Part shown: piece by piece, positions 27,021-40,600 of the stretch
Layout: each line of letters starts with the position of its first letter
Numbering within the stretch: the first letter of the stretch is position 1
Assembly: GCF_963576545.1 (NCBI RefSeq)
Contig: NC_083654.1
Coordinates: 18,960,199 to 19,024,198, forward strand
Source of the DNA: Limanda limanda
Lineage: Eukaryota; Chordata; Actinopteri; Pleuronectiformes; Pleuronectidae
Reading direction: 5' to 3'
Length of the DNA stretch: 64,000 nt
The notes under the pieces: generated by a model
The model's database searches: none
Told to the model about the DNA's origin: nothing
What the model saw: the letters and a program-made list of their open reading frames with translations, nothing else
Made by a program: the position numbers and the translations under genes

Positions 27021-30000
27021 GCATCAGAGGTTTTAGAAAGGGAGAGTCAAAGTGGACTAAGCCTCTTATAACCCCCCCCCCCCGGCACACACACACACAG
27101 GTTAATCCAGCAGGGACGACCGAGAGCAGGACGTCCCGACATTGTCCAGATTCCAGTGCGAGCCGACCCAGCACAGGAGGCACAATTTCTTCATGTCCAG
27201 TTTTATTTCTCATTAAAACAAATGTGGAATTTATTTATTGGTTTTAAAGGAGACACATTATGCCCATTTTACCACAGTTGATATGGTTGATTGGGGTCTT
27301 AATGAAATGTCTGTAACATATTCTGGTCAAAATACCACAAGGATCATTTAAAACAGAACCCTTGTTACCCTGTCTAAAACAGCCCTCCTCAGATTGACCT
27401 GCTAACGCTAGCTCCGTAGGTGATGATGGCGATGGTGGTCCAAGGCCATGTAGCGAGACTCCCTACATGGGCATGGTTTCGAACATGACGTGTATTTACG
27501 GCCTGTAATCCCATTGGACGCCATCTAGAATATCGTTTCTGACATAGAGGAACCACAACAAACATGGGAGTTGTTTTTTTCCAGAGTTTTTAGGACGGTA
27601 GACATGCCAGATACCCACATTAACGTGTAGAAGCACTACAAAAGTGGAATTTTCATAATATGTCCCCTTTAAAAGAACAGAATTCAGATCTATAAAAGCA
27701 GGAGTGGGACTTTTCCTTCCAAACAAATTAAGAGTATGATGTTGTCGAGTCTTTTAGTAGATTTTGCTTTTCAGGACTTTCTTGAAAGCTGGTGTCAAAT
27801 GTGAGTTTCAGTTGCAACACTCGACTGAAACATCACAATCACACACTGAGCTGCTCGGCTCTGTTCTCTGAGTCTGACCTGGTTACGACTCGCATCCTTC
27901 AGTCTGAGCAGCTTAATAACATCAGTTATCTTCAGGAGCTCCGCTGCTGCATAATGATGCTTTTGAACCCTCTGGCGTGTGTTGAGCTATTTCTCCTCCG
28001 CGCTCTTTACAACCGACCGCTGGACGTCCAGCTGCGCCGACTCATTATTACTGGAATCTACTGATTGCTGTTAAAAGTGCGAATCAAACGATGTTCGGCT
28101 CGAACTTCTCAAGTCTCAGAGTTTCCTTTTCCAGACTTCAACAAACTTCATGTGACAGAAACAGAATTAAAACAAAAATGATAAGACATAAGAAATGTCA
28201 TGAGTTTTAGATATTTGAATATGAGTGAAACCCCATGACATACTCTAAATTTCCCTCGTGCATTATTAGATCTGTTCATATATTGTATATTGAAAGGAGA
28301 CATTGTGCTTTTTTCATTTTTTCTTTTCCTCTGGTGTGTTAGAGGCTGTTTGTGAAAGTAGAAGTTCTGCAAAGTTAAAAAGTCCGTAGAGTTCCTTAAT
28401 ATCAAATCAGCTCAAAAATATTAAAAGGTTGAGTTTGTGTGTTGTGTTTCTCTGTGTGATGAAAGAGTGTGCGTTCTCACCGCCTCTAAAGGAAGCCTCT
28501 TCAGAACCTTGTACTGTTTCTTGGGCTCTAACTTGTAGAGGAACTTGTCTGTGACGAGGAGGCCGCGGTCGGTGCTTCTGTTGAATCTGTTCACCTGAGA
28601 GAGCGAAGGAGGGAAACAAACGAAACAGAAAGATAAGATGCTGGACTTGTTCCTTTTCTGTTTTCTGTTAAGAGCTTTGTTTGCCACTTGTGGAAGCCTC
28701 AGGGTTATTATCGCTATGCTCAGTTCCAGATCAGGTTTCCTTGAGGAGCTGCAACACGCGTGAACAACAAAGACAAATCAAAGGCTCTGATGCTTCTGTC
28801 AGTTTCTGGGTTGTTTGATTTATACTTTGTCAAAGCCCAGATTTCTTCAGATACACAAAATCTAACGCTTTACCCAGGATATAGTAAAAATCTTTCCTTT
28901 ACAATCCCTGCCTACGAAAATAAGGTCATTATTATCCAGAGGGAGATGATAAGTTCAAGTTCATCATGAGGTGAAGTCATAAGAACTGAAGAATCTTCCA
29001 GGTTCAGAAAAGTCTATGAATGAATTCCGTCCCTTTCATGACTAATCCTTTGATTATGCTTCTGTCCTCCTCTCGGAGATGGTTGTATTGGAACATGAAA
29101 TATTGAAAGACGAGCTCATACAAAGGAGGAAGAGTGTGAGGGGGTTGGAACAGCAAGTGAGAAAAACATCCCACAGCGAAAGAGGAAGCAACAGAAAAGA
29201 CAGAAACTCCTCGTGGCTACAACTCAGATTTCTCATTTCACGGTGTCTCCCTGGTACTGTACCTTCCTGCAGAAGCCGGAGAACAGAACCCAGCTGAACT
29301 CGTTCTTGTTCCTCAGCTCCTTGGAGGCGCGGACGAAGCCGGAGCTGGTCGCGGGACAGTCTCGTACCTGCGGGAAAAATTTGAAAGGCCCACGTTATTT
29401 GTGAGAGGTTCAGGTCAGCTAGATTTTGGGAACGTATCTCGTCGTAAAAACACTCTGTGACCTCACTCAGCGTCTTTTTTTATCGCTTTAATTCCATGAG
29501 TGGAAGATGAAAGCTCGGGGGTTCTCGGGCTGCGGTTACCAGACACGGTGTTTGACATGCCGCTATAGGGGGGGGGGGGGGGCAGGGCGGCTGATACCGG
29601 AGCTAAACGGCCTGATGAGAAATACAGTCATGAGCAGTCGAGAAGGGAAATTTATAAGCGGGTCATAGTGTCCCTGCTGTAGAAAGGATCCATTATAATA
29701 AAGTCTTCAAGCGTATGGGACTGTTTCTCCTCAGAGCTGTTGTGCATTTATGTTTTCACACTGGAGGACTGTGGTGTGATGACAGTTCTGTGCCGGGTCC
29801 ATCACAAATCTCACAGCTGAGAGCTCACGTTGCTTCCTACAGCAACTTCAGGACACCAGTGGATTTAGGTTTTCTAATGTCGAGCCGAACCGATGCAGAT
29901 ACTGACATTACTGTCAATGATTCCCTTTGATTAACTAGTTATTTAACCCTTTATTTGATAACATCTTATGGAATAGATAGATAAATTATCCTATACTTAA

Positions 30001-31600
30001 AAACAGCACAAGATACATTTATTTGTCCCAAACACATGCACAGACATGCACAAGCACACTCATGCAAGGAGGGAAATTTAACCTCTGCTTTTAACCCATC
30101 TGGTGCAGGACACACAGAGCAGTGAGCAGCCATGTACGGCGCCCGGGGGAGCAGATGTTGGGGGAGTAAGGTGCCTTGCTCAGGGGCATTAGACAGGGTA
30201 GGGAGAATCCTCTTGGATTTTTGGACAGATCAATCCAGGTTCGTCTTTTTGTTGTTTCTCCGTGGAGTCGCAACCAGAGACGAACCAGGGACCTTTTCTG
30301 CCCATAGTCCAAGTTTCTGCCACTAGTCCACCGCTTCTCCTATATACACTACACTATATACAGCATCTGTGAAAAGGTTATAATCAGACGCTGTTTATTG
30401 TCCAGCAGATAAACCAGTCGGGCTCTGATGTGATGTCAGGGGCACAGATGAATGAATGAAGTTAGAAGTGAAAACACCAGCAGCTCAAATCCAAGGTATC
30501 GACTTGTTGACCTGACCCACTAACTGGTGGAACTGTCCCATTTCCTCTTGTTCTCCTTGATCTGTAGCAGCGTCAGCCGCCTCCACACGACTCGGACTTA
30601 TGCACTTATCTATAGGTCTTTATGGAATGAACCACCATCACGTGAAGGAGGCCGGCGTGTCAGCGGCCGCCTGACCAGCTAACGAGGCGAGTGACTCAGG
30701 CTCAGTCGGGCTCACGCTCCCTGGAGGAGCCTCTCGAGCCGGCGACCACCAAATAACCTCAGATTATCTGGTAAATGAGCCCAGTGTGGGCTTCATTAAA
30801 AAAACCTCTGTGTTCCCGAGCAGCATCCTCCTGCTCCGGTCATGCTGTTCACCCCGAGGCTCGTCACATGCACTTATATATACATCACAACAACAACACG
30901 ACTTCCTGGGATTCCATACGCTTCCAGTTGTGCTTACTGGGAGAGAGTCGAGTGAGGAGTGAGTCCCATGGGGTTTAACAGTTGTTTTTATAAAAACAAA
31001 GAGGCACACTGACCAGTTTACAGTCAGTGATGTCCTCTTGTGGTCGGGAAGGCAAAGAAAACGCAATAAAACGAAGAGGACAAAACACAATTCTATTGAT
31101 TTTGAAAATAGGTTAAAGTTGTTTCATCGGTAAGAAGATTTGACCTGTTTATAAAGTAGCAGCGAAACAAACGTCGCACAACAACTTCAAATTAGAGTTT
31201 GAAAAATAATTTGCTTTACCTCATTATTAAGTCTAAAAAGATTTTGCTATCTCAAAGCTGCTCTTTCTTCAGCCTCTGTCTGAAACACTTGCTTTCAGCT
31301 CCTGTCTCTTTAACATTACTTAATCAAATAATTATCAAGTTATTTGATTTATTTACACAAACTCAAAATGATAGAAAAGCCTTTACATTGAATTTATATT
31401 AAAATGTTCCATTGAAATTTGATATGTCATTTAAATACATAAAGTTAATTTTCATCAAATGTCTCCTTGAGAAAATCATCATCATCATAGGACTAAAATA
31501 ATAAATAGAGTAGAAACTAGTGATTTAAATTAAATATCACTAGTACACATGATGTGTGGTGTAACATGAAGAGAACTCAGCAGTACCACACTTCTTTTTT

Positions 31601-31690
<90 letters not shown>

Positions 31691-34600
31691 TGACTCTCAC
31701 ATTAGCCAGGTAGTCTCTCTCCCAGGCCCGGCTGACCCCCCACTGTTTCCTCTCTCCGCTCAGAGCCGTCAGCGCCGCCACCTTGGCCCGGACCTCCAGC
31801 GTGTCGGACGGGGGGATGTTCTTCACGATCTGCCGAGCCCACCACCTGACACCAAGGGGGGGGGGACAAAGCCACGTGGGTGAGATAAAACATCAAAGCT
31901 GCAGAACAGTAGGAGGAGCAGCTCCAGGTTAATGTGTGTGGGGATAAAAATAGATTTTATCTGCAGCGCCAAAACATTTTCACGAGTCACACAACAACAA
32001 CAACAACAACAACAACAACACACTCACACAACAAATTCTGCTGAACAAGGGGTTTTGAAAAGTTTTTCCTTGTTGTATGTCGCATTCAAATATTGACGCC
32101 TCTCTCATATCACTCTGATTTATATGATTTGAATTGAACTTTTTTCTGTCAGTTTGTTAAAAGTAAAATATGACATTTAAAAGCATTGTTGCCTCATGTT
32201 ATTGTCGTGGTGGAGGAGTTCTACCTGCGGTGCAGCAGGACTGTGTTGTTGTGAAACTGTGACAGAGTTGCCGGGGGGGTCGGCCACTCCACGCTCTTCC
32301 CATAGTCGGCCATAGTTCTCACGTTAGCGAACCTCCGCACCACCTCCCAGAAGTGAGACTTGACCTTGTAGCGCTTGTAGCAGCCCATGATGGTGTAGAT
32401 GGCTCTCATCCGCTGGCACCGCATCCGAGCCAGCGCCCCTCGCCAAACCTGCCGGCGTGAGACAAACAGGAAAGAGAGAAGGGAGAGGTTTTTCTTGGAG
32501 TCCTGCTGAGCTGAAGACAAGAACTCGTGCTCCAGTTAGAGACGCAGACTCTGCACCAGCCGTGGAAGTAGGTCAGCGAGAAGAGAAGGATGTTTCACAG
32601 TGCGAGCCGGGTAATTGACTTTAATGTAACTGTACTCTGGATCTCATTAATCCTCCCAATTATTGTTACAGGAAATTGGGATTCACGCGGGCAGATGAAT
32701 TCCAGTCCGAGATAACCAGGAGCCACATATTCCCGAGGCTGAGGCAAAGTGAAGGCTCCTCTTTGAAACCCAGAATGAGTTTGAGATAATGTTGTGGTTG
32801 ATTAACTGTGGACGACTTGAGCTGCCTGCTGCACTACATCAGGTCCTTGAGTCAGATCAATACCTCCTCATTAAAATACAACCACGGATTCCAAAAACAT
32901 CCGCGGAGGATTTAGAATCACGTTGCAGGTTGAAGAGGGAAGAGAGGATCGTTTAATCTCAACAATTACACGCAGCACCACAGTCGTACCTTCTGCAGGA
33001 AGAGCACCAGGATGGGGACGACCGCCGCCCTCTCCTGCTCCAGGGTGAAGAGCGAGCGCGGCGTCCGGACGAACAGCTTGGTGTGGCCGTACGCCACGTC
33101 GTCCTGGAAACCGTAGTGGTTGACGATGGCCTCCACGGCGTGCCGGTCGGACGCCATCAGGTGGTTCGGCCAGGTGTACTCGCACGTCATCTTATAGCTG
33201 CGGGAGACAGTAAAATAAATCAGGGCGTTGTGATTGAGAAAGAGTGAAGCCAAAACAGCTTGCTCGCCCCCTGGTGGCTGACAGGGTCGTGATCCCCTTT
33301 GCCTCCTCCATGTTAGCAGAGGGGACATGGACCAAACTAAAAAGGGATGGTGAAAGTTAAAGAAATGTTTCTCAAAGATGGCTTTCCGATATTTCAGGTC
33401 GTTCTTATCACACTGATGTTTACTCAAGTAATTGTGTTTCTGCTAAGTTTGGTTTAAACTAGGGCTGGGCAAGTTAACTCGTTTTAATCGAGTTAACTCA
33501 AGTGATGAGTTAACTCGATTGTTTATCCGCCAATTATTTTCTTTTTTCCTGTTCTGCAGCAGTCAGCAACAGACTTTCACAAAATAAAAGCCTGACTTTC
33601 ACAATAAAACAATAAATAATCAAACCTGAGTTAATGCAAGATAAAATAATTAATCGAGTTAACTCATCACTTGAGTTAACTCGATTGAAACAAGTTAACT
33701 TGCCCAGCCCTAGTTTAAACATAAACGAGCATGTGCAAAAAATGGTGTCACAGTCAAACACAACAGTTCAACCTTCAACCAGACTTTTTCCCGAGGAAGA
33801 CATCTTTCCTCTGAAACTCTGGCTACGCTCTCTTACCGCTGCAGGAAGCGATCGTAGGGCTGCCTGTGGGCGAAACCCGCCCGGCGCACCATCACGTTCT
33901 CCAGCAGGCCCAGGTACGCCACCTGGTGTTGGCAGCGAGCGTCGTCGAACAGCACCGGCGACTTCATCTCGTTGGGCTTCACGCAGCGCACGTAGTACGG
34001 CTCCTGGAAGACAGATCAGAGGGCTGTTAGCCTAAAGGACTGGAACACAGATTAGTAGTTTTATTACCTTTGTCGGTTTTATTATTGTATTGTTGTTGTT
34101 TTAATGCTGTATTTTTAATTTAGTTTTATTTATGAATCATTTTATTCCGTCATCATATTTTATCCTCTTTTAACCTTGAAAAGTACTTTAATTAAATTTT
34201 GAAAAGTGCTGAAAATGTATCATATTATTGTTGTTGTTGTTCTTCTTATTATTGTTATTAATACTCTACATTTAATCATAAATGCAAACTTGCATCAGTC
34301 TTTTATTTTCTCATGTGTTCGTCGCTGTGGAAGTAAACAAACCAAACTCAGCCTGTAAACTGTCACTGAGCCACAGACTGGGTTCAGTGACCTTAATGTG
34401 AGTGATTCCACAGACACCACAGTGAGCAGCTGAGCCTCAGAACATCTCCACTTACTAACGGCACATTTAACTTTAGGTTGAAACTTGGAGGACAGTAAAA
34501 AAACTGTCGTTTGCTTTATGTCCGTGAAAGATGAACAAAGCGGAACAAAGTGAGCACATCACGGTGTCATCCATCATATCAATGATTCATGTGCCTGTGT

Positions 34601-37600
34601 GGCCCAGAGTTGCAGCTCAGCAGAGATTTTGTGAGAAGCTTGGCGGTTAATGAGGGTCGGGAGGAAATTAGCTGGGCAGACCGGGCACAGGTGAACAGGC
34701 GGAAGAGGAAGTCATCCGCTCCTTCAACGTGATCTTTGCCAGAGAAGCTTTCTGTCATTTTGCCTCAGCCACAACCAGACAGGACGCAGCAACAGCCCAG
34801 CAGCAGGCCATCCCAAAATAACAGCAGGAAATGTCAAAGTCTAGTCAGCGAGACGAGGCCAGGAGAGGTGAGCAGCTCCTCTGCCTCCTCCTCCTAGAAG
34901 TAGCCTATCTGGAGGAGCAGACTGTGCTTTATGGTTAATTTGATTCTTACTGGGATCATAATTTACAAAAATGAACATCATGCCATATTGAAGAAGACTT
35001 GAAACTAAAGATTGAGACCAGAAAGTCCTTAGGAAAATATTATTTGAGTTATGAGAGGGAGAAGGAGAGTTATTGTCTCATAGACTTCAATAAAATGGAC
35101 ACAGAACACATCCTGTTGTTTATCTAAATGAAGAGTGGAATATATCAATGTATTAATTATATCAGGCCCCAAATGAAAACCTTCTCTGTCAAACATCGCT
35201 CTCAACTTCACAGCTTTACCGTTCTCTGCCAACAACACAACATGGTTTTACTTTTTATTGTCACAATTCGCTGATCTAAATATCTGCCTCTTCCCCCTCT
35301 GGGTGAAATGAAAAGGACGTGAATCGTGAGCCGGAGCCACTGACCTTACAGGCCAGTTTGTCCACTAAGGCCACAATGGAGTTCTTGAAGAGGGTGGCGG
35401 CGGTCAGAGGTCGCTTGGTGACCTCTGTGATGCCCAGCTGACCATCTGGCCACATCTCCTTCAGGACTGGGTTGGCACTTTGAGAAGAAGAGTGGAGAGA
35501 GGACGACATTAAGTAGGTTAGAAACTCTTATTTATACTTAACCCAGTTACTGAACCCAGTCTAGAACATCACGAGTCTGTATCTGGCACCTGTTGTACAT
35601 GAGGCGCTTGAAGTCTTGGAAGAGCAGGTCCTTGTTTTTGTCCAAAAAGCCCTCGACGAAATATCTGCAACAGAGGAACAGTGGACAAAAGTGGATCAGA
35701 AGAAAAGTCCCTTCGAGTACAGTGTAGGCGTCAGGATGCTGCGACAGGAAGTCACACGATGTAAACGGCGAGCGTCACTATCGTTACCCGCTAACAGGCG
35801 CCGCTTTCTGCTCCGAGTGATTCACAGACCTCAGGCCGGAGGATTAGAACAACAGTCGGGCCACTTAGACAATTTACAAATTAGGGATATGGTCTAAACC
35901 CTCTACCGGTTAAACAGAAAACTGTCCACAAACGAATGTGCCGAGTTGGCATCAGTGGAAGGTCACAGGCACAACTGTGAGGCGCAGTTACAAGAGGTCA
36001 TCCGGAGTGTCTCAGATAAACCTCGGCCTCTTTTTCTCTCATTCACGATTCAATTACAGAGATAAAAGCTGCATCCTTTTCATAGAACTGCAGAAACTGT
36101 GCCGACACAAGCAGCGATTCACTGGAGCAACGATACAACGATGTTTAAATGCTCAGTTTCAAAACCTGGTTCTCACTTCCCATCACTGCAGTAGTTCTCA
36201 CACTTCTCCCCTTCCACCTGTCTAGCGAACACACACAAACGTGTCACAAGCCGCCTGCGACTGTGTCCTCGTCTGTCACATCCTCCGGAGGCAAAGACGC
36301 AGAGCTAGCTGTGACAGATGTGTCGTCCCCCCCGACTCACGAGCGGCGAAATCACCTGAGCAGATTCTAGGAAGCTTGCCTGGGGGAGACGGAGTGTGAC
36401 AGCATGAGAGGGAGCAATCAGAAAAACACAATAACAAGCCACACGGCTGGTTCACAAGGACAGGACAGGGTAGGGCAGTGGATGGAACAGGACAGACAGG
36501 ACAGGACATGCGGAGATAAAGGCAGAAGCTCCCCAGAGATGGGAGGATGATTTAGAGGGAGGTATATTTATGTGAAGGTCAAGGTTGGTGGGAGGAGAGA
36601 GCTGAGTTGTTCTGGGCTGACGGGAGCACACACGCTCCGGGGGCCGGGCGACACCGACCCGACGTTTCTCGCGATACGAAGTCGTGCATTGAGGGACGAT
36701 GATGCTCAAAGTGCTGCATGTGCAGGATGGAACGCAGCAAAGAGAGTCAGGTGAGAGTCCAAGAAAAGGAGGAGGAGAAACAGAGGAAACGGGAGGAGGA
36801 AGGAAAAAGAGGAGGAGGAGGCGAAGTAGGTCAAAGCTTGTGATGGTGGCGGTGGTTTGGTGAGAGGAGGGGGAGGAGGGCAGCGGGTGGCGAGGGTATA
36901 TTTAGGCAGGGTGAGGATAGACTCTGGGATGGGATGGGATGGGACAGGGGATGATGGGGGGGGTGGGGGGTGACAGCTCAGCTGAAGGAACCAGGACGTG
37001 GCCCCGATAAACAAATAAAAGTAAGTGCATCTAAAAACCTCAAAAACAGGAATAAAAACATCCTTGAACCTGCAATGTCTTATTATTTTTGTCCACTGGG
37101 GGGCAGCGTAAACAAGCTGTGGACCAAAGGTTGACACATCATTGAGGTACACATGAGGCTTGTTTTCATGGCATCAAATAACTAATCCAAACCAAACCTT
37201 CACCTGAGTGTGATGAAGACTTTTTGTTTGGCTCATGTCCCGTTTGCTGAGTCATGTTTTATGAACTCCACTGCAGCCAGACACCAGGGGGCGATCAAGA
37301 TGATCTGGCCTCACTTTAGGGGAGCTGTCGTCTATTGTCTCTAACTCTGGAGGGAAATATCGAGAGGACGTCACCAGAGAGGGAAGCAAAGCAGCGAAGT
37401 TTCAGGTCAGAAGACAGGACAATGGGACAAGAGTCACTTTAAAGCTGAGGCAGGACGATTTAAGATAAAACTTTTCAGTGAAAGACTTTAACTTGTAATA
37501 GAATATCTCACTTTGGGGGGTTATCGTACTTTTACTTATGAGTTTAAGGTCTAAATGCTGTCAAAGCACATTAAAGATATAAAAAAAACAGTGTAGTAGT

Positions 37601-40600
37601 TGGATCTTCTAAGTTGTTTGACATTGTGTGATCCTGGATTTCACTGAGTGACAGAACGTCAGTAAACCCTCCTCCACTTCTCCTTGACTACTCCATCCCT
37701 CCCCTCCCCTCTTCATCTCTCCCTTCTCCTCCTCCTCCTCCCGCGATCCCTTGACATATGAATGTCCTTCCTGTCTCCTGATCGAGGGCAGTACACGTGA
37801 GCGGGGGGGGGGATCTTCTGAAACCGAAGCCACGGTGAAGGCCTCATCTGGCCGTTGCCAAGTGAACACGTTAGTGAAGAGGAGCAGTGATGAAGAAGAA
37901 GATCATAAACCAAGAAACCACTAACACCAACAAAACATATTCAGAAGAGAATAAAATAGATGGAAATACTGCATCTGTTTCACAGCTTCACATGTGATCA
38001 TAATAAAATGGATCCTGTAAACAAATACGAAAATAATCTTTATAAATACAGTATTAGAATATTCAGAATAATAACAGTAAAGCTAAAGGGTTTTATCCTC
38101 AATTTAATGTGACAATAAACAAATGTTCCTGCTACTTTTGAAAGAGACAAATATATGACTCATTTGAACTTCTACCTGGTTCTTCTACAAGATCTCTAAC
38201 AAAAAATAAATGAATTCCATGCTGGGGAAAAATGAGTTGACATTTATTTCATCTTTTGAAAAAGCGAAGCAGCCGAAGGGTTCGTGGTGTCAGCAGCCGT
38301 CAAAAAGGGAAACGGAGCGTGAGTCATAAAACGACGTGTCAGAGCTGCAGTGTTGAGCTGCTGTGACACTGATGCTGTGAAATATTATGTCTCCACGGGC
38401 AACTACTGTGGAACCACTTTGTTTCCCGTCTATACCCCCCCACCCACCCACACACACCAACACACCCACACACACACACACAATGACACATGGCTTTGTC
38501 TCTATGTGCCGATGTGCAGGTTAATGAGTGGTCTTCACCTACGTGGGCATTGACCTTCTACATGTAATAAAAAATACAGAACCTTTACATATATAATATA
38601 TTCATTGTTGGATTCTGGGAAGATGTTTTCAGATGTGAGATCAGAGCGACACATTTATTGTTAGAGATGTCCTACATTATCTAGGACATGATGAATACTA
38701 ACCAGAATATGTCCTGGAAATTAAAGATGATTATTAATATGCACATTTATGACATTTTCCAGACAGAAAACCTTTGCTTCTGGACGACTGGACCCCTTCA
38801 ATACACCAGTGACATTAGCTGACCTCCCAAAGGTCGGTTGCCAATCACAGCAAAGTCTTATATCTCACCCTCACAACGAGCTAATGTGTCATCTGGAATA
38901 AATCTGACCTCAGCACATGGGCGGTCGTTCACCTGCCAAACCTGCAGCGACTGGGGAATAAGGTTTTTCCATGCAGGCTCTCTGTGCCTTGACTGGTGGA
39001 TCGTATTCCCTTGTTATTGTTAGACTGATGACTCTGCTTAATAAATATCAGTAGAGCTCCCTGCAGCACAAAAAACCTTCTTGGACCTAACGAGAAAAAC
39101 CCTTATTTCCTCACATTCTCTTGATAATCCTAATTTATGAATGATTTCAAGTAAAACACCTACATTTTGCCCCTTTAATAGGATTACGAGGCTTAAACTC
39201 TTTCAGAAGCACACGGTTGTAAAGCTCGAGAGAAGAGAGGCAGCGGAGAGAGATCGTGTGAAGTCGACTCACGTGACGTCTCCGGCGTAGTGGCGAATGC
39301 GGAAGTGTTTCTGGAAATCCATGGTCTTATCAGTGGGGCTGAGCTGGAAAACGAAGAGAAGACACAATGATAAGGAGCCTAATGTAAAATAATAAACTTA
39401 TTTCTCAGTAAATGTCGATAACAAACATGTGGAGAGCCAAAGATAAACTATAAGAGGAGGTTTGGGGCCTCTTTAGTTTGAAAAACATCTCTGGACAAAC
39501 TCTGTCCTCTACTGACTTTCACACAAAACTGCACCTGAGTCAGAGAGGTTCTGTAAAAAGTGTTTTTGTTCTTTCTATCAAATCAAAACACACAACTTAA
39601 GGAGATAAGCAACACGTATGTATTAATTTTGTATGGTATTATTTAATATCTGTACACGAATCCAGTAAATAGGCAGTAATGTGTGATATTATCATGTACA
39701 ATGAAACATGTGTGTATTATAACTGAGTACATATACTCATCTGTTTTAATACACAACATTTACTGTTTTTATTTTATTTTATTATTCTGTAATGTTACTT
39801 ATTGTCTATATGTCAGTTTTCTACTTGTATCTATGTATATAACATTAGTCATTGAATTATATTTTAAGAAATTACACCATTTCCTTTATTTTTTGTGGTT
39901 AAGCCGAATATAGAAACCACAAGTCACTTCATTAAAACCTTGTGTATTTATATCTATAGTGAAAACCATCTTTCATTCCCAGCAGATGAGTTTATTTTGA
40001 TACGTCCGAATCTGTGTCAGCTCATCTAAACAGATCCAATCAGTCGAATAGTTTGGGCTGAAAATAAAAGTTTACGTCATTTTATTTCTTCACAGTTCCT
40101 GTAAATCAGAGGACGATGTGTCATCAGCCAAATCCTCACTTCCTATTTGTTTAAATGTTTCAGCACGAACCCTGAACAGCTGCTGCAAATAATGCCTGTT
40201 AATAAAGTTATTGAAGTGTGAATAAAACACAGGTGAGGAGCGTTGCCGCTGGCGACCGGCTCTCACCTTGCGGGACGTGTAGTGGGGGTGCTGGGCCAGC
40301 TTGGTGTCCATGCTGTCCAGGCAGACTTTGTCCGTGACGTTCCCCACGGTGAGGCAGGCTTCATCCAGGATGGAGATGATGCCTTTGTGCGGCTGCTCCA
40401 CCAGATCCACGATGATCTGGTTGTTGAAGTAGTCGATCTGTGGGATCAGCAGCGACGTGAGGAATGAACGGTTTGTCGTGTGCATGTGTGTGAGTTTGTG
40501 TTTTAGTGTGTGTGTGCAGGTGTTTTCTTCATATGCAGTGTGTTGAGCTCTCTTAAGATCGACAGAAAAGACAGAAATGACTGTACTGATCTCAAAATGT

